Assembly: GCF_000730425.1 (NCBI RefSeq) | Contig: NZ_CP008896.1 | Location: 1-64,000, forward strand | Reading direction: 5' to 3' | DNA from: Pseudomonas fluorescens | Lineage (GTDB): Bacteria; Pseudomonadota; Gammaproteobacteria; Pseudomonadales; Pseudomonadaceae | DNA length: 64,000 bases | Shown here: piece after piece, positions 54,801 through 61,122 of the stretch | How the letters are laid out: each line of letters begins with the position of its first letter | Numbering within the stretch: the stretch's first letter is position 1 | Made by a program: the position numbers and the translations under genes | The notes under the pieces: generated by a model | What the model was told of the DNA's origin: nothing | Databases searched by the model: none | What the model saw: the letters and a program-made list of their open reading frames with translations, nothing else

Positions 54801-57800
54801 GGCGACCCCGGATGCCCTGGCCTTGATCTGCGGCGACGAACGCTGGACCTATGCCGAACTCAACGAGCGCGCCAACCGCCTGGCCCATCGCCTGCGCGGG
54901 CAGGGGGTAATGCCCGGCCAGCGCGTCGGGCTGGCGGTGCGGCGCGGTGGGGCGATGATTGCCAGCCTGTTGGCGATCCTCAAGGCAGGCGCCGCCTATG
55001 TGCCGCTGGACCCCGATTACCCGGCCCAGCGTCTGGCCTACATGATCGATGACAGTGCCATGGACCTGCTGCTGCGCCAGCCCGGCGTGCTCGACGATGT
55101 CTTGGCCGAGGCCCGCGTGCCGTGCCTGCTGCTCGACGGGTCGGAGCGCGACTGCCCGTGCACCAACCTCGTCAATCTGGCGCAGGCCGAGCATCTGGCC
55201 TATGTGATCTACACCTCCGGTTCCACCGGCCAGCCCAAGGGTGTGTCCATCGCCCATGGCGCGCTGCGCGAATTCTGCACGCTTGCTGCCGAGTACTCGC
55301 AACTGACACCTCAGGAGCGGGTGCTGCAATTTGCCACGTTCAGCTTCGACGGTTTTGTCGAACAATGCTTCCCGCCGCTGTGCGAAGGTGCCTGCCTGGT
55401 GCTGCGCGGCGATGACACCTGGGACACCGCGACCCTCTACGAGCAGATCATCGAACACGGCGTGACCCTGGCCGACTTGCCGGCGGCGTACTGGTTCCTG
55501 CTGGCCCAGGACTGGGCCGCGGCCCCACAGCGCAGTCGCGGGCAGTTGCGCCAGGTGCATGTCGGCGGCGAGGCCATGTCGGTGGAGGGGCTCAGGCTCT
55601 GGCACGCCGCCGGCCTTGGCGGCGTGCATTTGCTCAACACCTACGGCCCGACCGAAGCTACGGTGGTGTCCAGCACCCACCTGTGCCAACGGGTGGATGC
55701 CGACGGGGCCAATGGCGTACCGATTGGCCGTGCCTTGCCGGGGCGGGCGCTGTATGTGCTCGACCGCGACGCCAACGCGCTGCCCGATGACGTGGTCGGT
55801 GAGTTGTGCATCGCCGCCTGCGAGGGGTTGGCCCAGGGGTATCACCAGCGCCCGGCATTGACTGCCGAGCGTTTCATTCCCGACCCATTCGCCGCTGTGG
55901 CCGGTAGCCGCGTGTATCGCAGTGGCGACCTGGCACGCCGGGATGAGGCGGGCGTGGTGCATTACTGCGGGCGGATCGACCATCAGGTGAAGATCCGGGG
56001 GTTCCGTATCGAACTGGGCGAAATCGAGTCGCGCCTGCTGCAACAGCCCGGTGTGCGTGATGCCGTGGTCCTGGCCCATCAGGGCGCAAGTGCCCAGCAA
56101 CTGGTGGCCTATATCGTGCCGGTGCAGGCCGAGCCTGAATTGCGCGAGCGCCTCAGAGCCAGTCTCAAGGCGAGCATGCCGGACTACATGGTGCCCACCT
56201 ACTGGATACTGCTCGACCACTTGCCGCTGACCCCCAACGGCAAGCTCGACCGCAAGGCCCTGCCGGCACCGGACGCCAGCCTGTTGCAACACAGCTACGT
56301 GGCTCCGGTCACGGCGTTGCAGCAGCAACTGGCGGGAATCTGGCAAGCCGTGTTGAACCTGCCTCGCGTGGGGCTGAACGACAACTTCTTCGAGCTGGGC
56401 GGCGATTCGATCCTGTCGATGCAGGTGGTCAGCCGGGCCCGTCAGGCGGGGCTGCACTTCACTGCCAAGGCCCTGTTCGAGCAGCAGACTATTCAAGGCC
56501 TGGCCAACGTGGCCCGCAGCAGTGGCGGCCTGCCGAACATCGATCAGGCGCCGGTGGCCGGCGACATGCCGTTGCTGGCGGTGCAACAGGTGTTCTTTGA
56601 CGAGGACATTCCCCAGCGCCAGCACTGGAACCAATCCGTGCTGCTGACGCCCCAGCACCCCCTGGACGCTGCACGACTTGCCCAGGCCTTGCAGGCGCTG
56701 GTCGCCCATCACGATGCATTGCGCCTGAACTTCCGCCACGATGGCGGGCAGTGGCGCGCAAGCCACGGGCAGGTGTCGACCCCTGAGTTGCTGTGGCAGC
56801 ACCGGGTCAAGGATGAAACCGAGCTCCAGGCGCTGGCCGATCAGGCCCAGGCCAGCCTGGACCTGCAACAAGGCCCGCTGCTGCGTGCGGTGCTGTTCGA
56901 CAAGGCCGATGGCAGCCAGCGCTTGCTGGTGGTCATCCATCACCTGGTGGTCGATGGCGTGTCCTGGCGCATCCTCCTGCAAGACCTGCAGGACGCCTAC
57001 CGCCAGCCTGCCGTGGGCCTGCCGGCCAAGACCACCGCGTTCAAAACCTGGGCCGAGCAACTGCAAGGACTTGCCCGCAGCCCCGCGCTGCAAACCGAGA
57101 TCGCGTTCTGGCAATCACTGCACGCAACCGACAACCATCTGCCGGGCGCCAAGCCGGGTGCCAGCCTGCGCAGTCGCGATAGCGTTACGCTCGACACCCG
57201 CCTGGATGCCGACCTGACCCGGCGCTTGTTGCAGGAGGCTCCCGCGGCCTATCGCACCCAGGTCAATGACCTGCTGCTGACGGCATTGGCGCGGGTTATC
57301 ACGCGCTGGACCGGGCGCCGTGACGTGCTGATCCAGCTCGAAGGCCATGGCCGTGAGGAGCTGTTCGAGCATCAGGACCTGACCCGCACCGTGGGTTGGT
57401 TCACCAGCCTGTTCCCGGTACGCCTGGCACCTGCCGAGGCACTGAGTGACTCGATCAAGCAGGTCAAGGAGCAACTGCGCGCCATTCCCAATCGGGGGGT
57501 GGGCTTTGGTGCCTTGCGTTACCTGGGTGAGGCTGGCGTGCAGCAAACCCTGGCGGCACTGCCAGTGCCGCGTATCACGTTCAATTATCTGGGCCAGTTC
57601 GACAGCAGCCTTGAAGGCGCGCAAACCGCCTTGTTCGTCCCCAGTGGCGAGCACGCCGGGCTTGAACAGCACCCGGATGCACCGCTGGGCAACTGGCTGA
57701 CCCTCAACGGCCAGGTGTTCGACGGCGAGTTGTGCCTGGGCTGGACCTTCAGCCAGCAGATGTTCGAGGTCGCGGCCATCCAGGCCCTGGCCGACGCCCT

Positions 57801-60800
57801 GGCCCTGGAGCTCAAGGCGCTGATTGAACATTGCACGAGCACCGGCCAGCACGGCGTGACCCCCTCGGACTTCCCGTTGGCGGCGCTGACCCAGGGGCAA
57901 GTGGATACGCTGGCCGACGCACCTGAAGCCATCGAGGACGTTTATCCACTGTCGGCCATGCAGCAGGGCATGTTGTTCCACAGCCTGCTGGAGCAAGGCG
58001 GCGGCGATTATGTCAACCAGATGCAGGTGTCCATTGACGGCCTGGACCCCGAGCGCTTCCGTGCGGCGTGGCAGGCGGTGGTCGATGCGCATCCTGTCCT
58101 GCGTACCGCCTTTGCCTGGCAGGGTGGCTTGCAGCAGCCGGTGCAGGTGGTGCACAAACAGCTTGAAGTGCCGTTCAGGGTGCTCGACTGGCGTGAGCGC
58201 GCTGATCAACCGGCAACGCTGGAGGCGCTGGCCGCTGCCGAGCTGGCCCAGGGCTTTGACTTGACCCGGCCCGGGCTGTTGCGCCTGGTACTGGTGCGCC
58301 TGGATGCGCGTCGTTGCGAGCTGCTCTACACCCACCATCACATCCTGATGGATGGCTGGAGCAACTCCCAACTGTTGGGCGAGGTGCTGCAACGCTATGA
58401 CGGCCAGGTGCCGACGCCGTCCGTGGGGCGCTATCGCGATTACATCGCCTGGCTGCAACGCCAGGATCAACAGGCCGGCCAACAGTTCTGGAGCGCCAAC
58501 CTGGCAGTCCTGGAAGAGCCGACCCTGTTGGCCCAGGCGGTCAGTGACCCGGGGCAGGCGCTCGCCAGTGGCCACGGCGATCTTTACCTGAGGCTGGACG
58601 CGGAACAAACCCGGCGCCTGGGCGAGTTTGCCCGCCAGCAGAAAGTCACCCCCAACACCCTGGTGCAGGCTGCATGGCTGTTGCTGTTGCAGCGCTATAC
58701 CGGGCAGGACAGCGTGGCGTTTGGCGCCACGGTCGCCGGGCGTCCGGCGGACCTGGCGGGCATCGAGCAGCAGGTGGGCCTGTTTATCAACACCCTGCCG
58801 GTGATCGCCAGCCCGCGTGCCGAGCAAACGGTCAGCCAATGGCTGCACGCTGTGCAGGGGCAAAACCTGGCCCTGCGCGAACATGAGCACACGCCGTTGT
58901 TTGATATCCAGCGCTGGGCCGGGCAGAGCGGCGACGCGCTGTTCGACAGCCTGCTGGTCTTTGAAAACTACCCGGTGGCCGAAACCCTCAAGCAGGGTGC
59001 GCCCCAGGGGCTGGTGTTCGGTGAGGTGCGCAGTGTCGAGCAGACCAACTACCCGCTGAACCTGCTGGTCAGCCTGGGGGAAACCCTGACGGTGCATTTG
59101 CGCTTTTCCCGCGCCCATTTCAGCGTGGGCACCCTCAGTGAGCTCAGCGAGCATTTCAGCCGACTGCTGCTGGGCATGCTCGATCAACCCGAACGAGCAC
59201 TGGGCGACTTGTCGATGCAAGGTGCGGCCCGCCAGCGACAGGTGGTCGCGCAATGGAATCCGCCGGCGGTCGACTACCCGCGCGAGCAATGCATTCATCA
59301 ACTGTTCGAGGCCCAGGCCGAGCGGGCCCCCGAAGCCTTGGCGCTGGTATTTGGCCAACAGTCGCTGACCTACGGCGAGCTCAACCACCAGGCCAACCAA
59401 CTGGCACACCGGCTGCTGGCCGAAGGTGTCGGGCCGGACCGGCTGGTAGGCATCGCGGTGGAGCGCGGCTTGCCGATGATCATCAGCCTGCTGGCGATCC
59501 TCAAGGCCGGCGGCGCCTACGTGCCGCTGGACCCGGCATACCCGGCTGATCGCCTGGCGCACATGATGCAAGACAGTGGCCTGCAGTTGCTGATTACCCA
59601 GGCGCCGTTGCTCGGTTCGCTGCCGATTCCGGGCGGCGTGCAGGCGCTGGTGCTGGAGGGCGAGGCGGGCTGGTTCGCCGGCTACCCGAGCCACAATCCA
59701 GTGGCGTCGGCCGGGCCGGACAACCTGGCCTACGCGATCTACACCTCCGGCTCCACCGGCAAGCCCAAAGGCGTGATGGTGCCCCATGGCGCCCTCGGCA
59801 ACTTCATTGCGAGCATGGCCCGCGAGCCAGGGCTCGCGGCGGGGGAGCGGATCCTTTCATTGACGACGTTCTCGTTCGATATCTTCGGCCTGGAGATCTA
59901 CCTGCCGCTGACCGTCGGCGCCTGCGCGGTGCTGGTGGACAAGGACACCACCCTCGACCCCGACGCGATCCTCGCCACCGTCGCGACCCAGCGTGTCAAC
60001 ACCCTGCAAGCCACGCCCTCGACGTGGCGCATGTTGCTCGACAGCCCGCAGGCTGCGGCGTTGCAAGGCTGCACCTTGCTCTGTGGCGGTGAGGCCCTGG
60101 CCGATGAGCTGGCGGCGCGCATGCTTGCCCTCGGCGGCACGGTGTGGAACCTCTACGGGCCGACCGAGACCACCATCTGGTCCGCGGCCCATCGCCTCGA
60201 CGGCCGGCCCTGGCTGGGCCGGCCAATCGACAATACCGCCTTGTATATCCTCAGCCAGGACGGTGCGCTGGCCCCGGTCGGCGTGCCAGGCGAGCTGCTG
60301 ATTGGCGGTGATGGCCTGGCGCGTGGCTACTTTCAACGCCCGGACCTGACGGCTGAACGTTTCCTGCCAGACCCGTTCGGTGCCCCCGGCCAGCGTCTGT
60401 ACCGTACCGGCGACCTCGCGCGGTACCGCGCCGAAGGGGTGATCGAATACCTCGGACGCCTGGACCATCAGGTGAAAATCCGTGGCTTTCGTATCGAACT
60501 GGGGGAAATCGAGGCGCGCATCCAGGCCCAGGACGCTGTGCGCGAAGCCGCCGTGGTCGCATTGGAGGGCCCCGGCGGGCCGCAACTGGTGGGCTATGTG
60601 GTGCTCAGCGAGCCTGCGGAGCACCTCGAACAACAGGTGGCGTTGCGCGAGTCGATCAAGGCGGCCCTCAGGCTGCACCTGGCCGACTACATGGTCCCGG
60701 CGCACCTGGTGTTTGTCCCACAGATGCCCCTGACGCCCAACGGCAAACTGGACCGCAAGGCCTTGCCAGCACCGGATGTCAGCCAGATGCAGCAGGCCTA

Positions 60801-61122
60801 TGTGGCGCCGGTTTCGCCGCTTGAGTTGCAACTGGCCGGAATCTGGCAGGACGTGCTCAAGGTCGAGCGCGTGGGGCTTGAAGACAACTTCTTCGACCTG
60901 GGCGGGCATTCCCTGCAAGTGGTGGTGATGCTGTCCCGCGTGCGCGCGGTGCTTGGGGTGGACGTGGCGGTGAAGGACTTTTATGCCCAGGGCAGCCTAG
61001 GGGCGCTGGCCCAAACGCTGGCCGATGCGGCCCAGGACGATGGCCTGGGAGATGACTTTGACCTGATCTTCGATGCCCTCGATGAGCTGGAGCAGGAAAA
61101 CCTGGAGGAAAGCAATGCTTAA
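48826..61122 (+). CDS. pvdI: Pyoverdine side-chain NRPS, three modules (PvdI-like)
   Basis: A 4098-residue non-ribosomal peptide synthetase, C-A-T-E / C-A-T-E / C-A-T. Motifs: C1 HHIVSDG (182), A1 YTSGSTG (657), T1 Ser1038 in LGGDSI; E1 HHLVVDG (1213); C2 HHILMDG (1673), A2 near 2130, T2 Ser2528; E2 HHLVVDG (2705); C3 HHILMDG (3171), A3 near 3640, T3 Ser4029 in LGGHSL. Pocket codes read by eye: A1 DLWNNALTYK (Ala-like), A2 DGEDHGTVVK (Lys), A3 DILQLGLIWK (Gly), so D-Ala, D-Lys, Gly. The N-terminus MNAEDSLKLARRFI is like P. aeruginosa PvdI. C1 looks LCL-type, as needed to accept the L-Dab end of the PvdL product; C2 and C3 look DCL-type. No thioesterase; an acidic C-terminal tail. Start 48826. 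Confidence 0.9.
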   Translation: MNAEDSLKLARRFIGLPLEKRQMFLQALQKEGIDFSRFPIPAQVEAEDRQALSYAQQRMWFLWQLDPASAAYNLPGAVRLKGRLSLPAIEQAFASLIARHETLRTVFQRQADERLLQVPCTPALAIEPLDLCSLPPAEREQAVMAAATAQSLQPFDLATGPLLRVQLLKLAEQEHVLLLTLHHIVSDGWSMNVLIDEFIRCYDAFERQQVPQLPALPIQYSDYALWQRRWLEAGEQARQLDYWREQLGDEHPVLELPLDFARPAVASHQGQRYEFAVPASLADGARLLARRQNVSLFTVLLAAFKILLFRYTGQTELRVGVPIANRHRGETEGLIGLFVNTQVMAAHVDGQARASDLLQVLKDVINGAQAHQDLPFERLVEALKPERSLSHTPLFQVLYNHQPQVADLEALVLESGLSLSLVEWQSRTTQFDLSLDTWEKGGALRAALTFATDLFTPATIERMARHWRHLLGGMIDNVQQRVAELPMLDASDYQQQIHTWNATASDYPQERSIHRLIAEQVERQPDALALTYGAKTLSYRQLDGQANQLAHTLIELGVGPEVRVGVALQRTDALVVALLGVLKAGGAYVPLDPDYPADRVAYMLEDSRAQVLLTEADLLAGLPETPAQVLLMDQLVAYPVTAPLTAVAPANLAYVIYTSGSTGKPKGVAITHGNVLALIHWSQQVYSREDIQGVLASTSVCFDLSVWEIFVTLANGGSLILARNALELPDLPARDQVRLINTVPSAINALQRAGQIPESVRIINLAGEPLKQSLVDRLYQQPSIKQVYDLYGPSEDTTYSTWTPREAGGRPSIGRPLHNTQSYLLDADLQPVPTGAAAELHLAGAGITRGYLGKAALTAEKYVPNPFSTTGERLYRTGDLTRYRADGVIEYVGRIDHQVKIRGLRIELGEIEARLLSHPQVKEALVIAQDGRLLVAYVVPTAMPQEHAAFEQTLRAHLAETLPEYMLPTVTMALAQFPVTPNGKLDRKALPRAGEAKVQAFSAPQEPRQRLLAGIWQDILGQPQIGLDDNFFELGGDSIVSIQVVSRARQAGLQLAPSDLFRHQTLRSLAAAAREVSTLAIEQGPAQGPVLLTPVQQWFFAQEIRARHHWNQSLLLTPRQPVEVTALTVALQALVAQHDALRLRFVERGEGWEQAHAHSATVDVWQRQAASVEALREQCDLAQASLDLQHGPLMRALLVDMADGSQRLLLVLHHLVVDGVSWRVLLDDLQRGYAQGVAGEPLTSPHKTSAYQQWAARLDDYSRSLALLAELPYWRGQLQGTASDLPRDNPQGRQTQAVAEHIRLRLDREQTRQLLQQAPAAYRTQVNDLLLAALARTICQWTGHPSALIQLEGHGREELFEDIDLTRTLGWFTSLYPLRLTPGNELGATVKAIKEQLRQVPRKGIGYGVLRYGAASEELAALAQPRITFNYLGQFDQQFGEEALFVPASEGGGQAQSLEAPLANWLSVEGRVYAGELELDWSFSGEVYRRETIQALVDHCAQTLHELIEHCLDPQQGGATPSDFPLVNLDQAQLDGLGLPLAQIEDLYPLSPMQQGMLFHSAFDAAGGAYINQLRLTIDGLDVERFRQGWQAVLERHEVLRARFVWEGQAQALQAIQRSVQLPLTVLDCAPDDLDRLALEQREQGFDLHQAPLLRLVLVPLAAQCYELIYTSHHILMDGWSNAQLLGEVLQHYAGQVPAPVTGRYTDYVGWLLAQDAHASEQFWSAQLHMLPAPTLLANALPAPRAGSGHASHQLLLDASTTARLGAFARHNKVTFNTLLQAAWAILLQRYCGQSSVAFGATVAGRPAHLPGIEQQVGLFINTLPIICSPDATSSVAHWLQQVQAHSVVLREHEHTPLYDIQRWAGQPGSALFDTLLVFENYPVSQALQAGAPAGLSFRGLHNHEQTSYPLTLGIELGETLSLDFSYARADFSPQQIHTLGTCLLQLLEQFVEDNGQALGNLSLRAPALEQAAVQPAIDPLLAHQRIERRAAATPDALALICGDERWTYAELNERANRLAHRLRGQGVMPGQRVGLAVRRGGAMIASLLAILKAGAAYVPLDPDYPAQRLAYMIDDSAMDLLLRQPGVLDDVLAEARVPCLLLDGSERDCPCTNLVNLAQAEHLAYVIYTSGSTGQPKGVSIAHGALREFCTLAAEYSQLTPQERVLQFATFSFDGFVEQCFPPLCEGACLVLRGDDTWDTATLYEQIIEHGVTLADLPAAYWFLLAQDWAAAPQRSRGQLRQVHVGGEAMSVEGLRLWHAAGLGGVHLLNTYGPTEATVVSSTHLCQRVDADGANGVPIGRALPGRALYVLDRDANALPDDVVGELCIAACEGLAQGYHQRPALTAERFIPDPFAAVAGSRVYRSGDLARRDEAGVVHYCGRIDHQVKIRGFRIELGEIESRLLQQPGVRDAVVLAHQGASAQQLVAYIVPVQAEPELRERLRASLKASMPDYMVPTYWILLDHLPLTPNGKLDRKALPAPDASLLQHSYVAPVTALQQQLAGIWQAVLNLPRVGLNDNFFELGGDSILSMQVVSRARQAGLHFTAKALFEQQTIQGLANVARSSGGLPNIDQAPVAGDMPLLAVQQVFFDEDIPQRQHWNQSVLLTPQHPLDAARLAQALQALVAHHDALRLNFRHDGGQWRASHGQVSTPELLWQHRVKDETELQALADQAQASLDLQQGPLLRAVLFDKADGSQRLLVVIHHLVVDGVSWRILLQDLQDAYRQPAVGLPAKTTAFKTWAEQLQGLARSPALQTEIAFWQSLHATDNHLPGAKPGASLRSRDSVTLDTRLDADLTRRLLQEAPAAYRTQVNDLLLTALARVITRWTGRRDVLIQLEGHGREELFEHQDLTRTVGWFTSLFPVRLAPAEALSDSIKQVKEQLRAIPNRGVGFGALRYLGEAGVQQTLAALPVPRITFNYLGQFDSSLEGAQTALFVPSGEHAGLEQHPDAPLGNWLTLNGQVFDGELCLGWTFSQQMFEVAAIQALADALALELKALIEHCTSTGQHGVTPSDFPLAALTQGQVDTLADAPEAIEDVYPLSAMQQGMLFHSLLEQGGGDYVNQMQVSIDGLDPERFRAAWQAVVDAHPVLRTAFAWQGGLQQPVQVVHKQLEVPFRVLDWRERADQPATLEALAAAELAQGFDLTRPGLLRLVLVRLDARRCELLYTHHHILMDGWSNSQLLGEVLQRYDGQVPTPSVGRYRDYIAWLQRQDQQAGQQFWSANLAVLEEPTLLAQAVSDPGQALASGHGDLYLRLDAEQTRRLGEFARQQKVTPNTLVQAAWLLLLQRYTGQDSVAFGATVAGRPADLAGIEQQVGLFINTLPVIASPRAEQTVSQWLHAVQGQNLALREHEHTPLFDIQRWAGQSGDALFDSLLVFENYPVAETLKQGAPQGLVFGEVRSVEQTNYPLNLLVSLGETLTVHLRFSRAHFSVGTLSELSEHFSRLLLGMLDQPERALGDLSMQGAARQRQVVAQWNPPAVDYPREQCIHQLFEAQAERAPEALALVFGQQSLTYGELNHQANQLAHRLLAEGVGPDRLVGIAVERGLPMIISLLAILKAGGAYVPLDPAYPADRLAHMMQDSGLQLLITQAPLLGSLPIPGGVQALVLEGEAGWFAGYPSHNPVASAGPDNLAYAIYTSGSTGKPKGVMVPHGALGNFIASMAREPGLAAGERILSLTTFSFDIFGLEIYLPLTVGACAVLVDKDTTLDPDAILATVATQRVNTLQATPSTWRMLLDSPQAAALQGCTLLCGGEALADELAARMLALGGTVWNLYGPTETTIWSAAHRLDGRPWLGRPIDNTALYILSQDGALAPVGVPGELLIGGDGLARGYFQRPDLTAERFLPDPFGAPGQRLYRTGDLARYRAEGVIEYLGRLDHQVKIRGFRIELGEIEARIQAQDAVREAAVVALEGPGGPQLVGYVVLSEPAEHLEQQVALRESIKAALRLHLADYMVPAHLVFVPQMPLTPNGKLDRKALPAPDVSQMQQAYVAPVSPLELQLAGIWQDVLKVERVGLEDNFFDLGGHSLQVVVMLSRVRAVLGVDVAVKDFYAQGSLGALAQTLADAAQDDGLGDDFDLIFDALDELEQENLEESNA

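Noticed and set aside
51709..59787. Very long open frames on the minus strand inside the first NRPS gene (up to 1801 codons)
   Set aside because: They are antisense shadows of a high-GC coding sequence; the plus strand carries complete NRPS domain motifs throughout.
48826..61122. Lipopeptide (viscosin or amphisin type) synthetase as an alternative identity
   Set aside because: There is no starter C domain for a fatty acid, separate E domains are present, and the Lys pocket, PvdI-like start and PvdS-like promoter favour pyoverdine.
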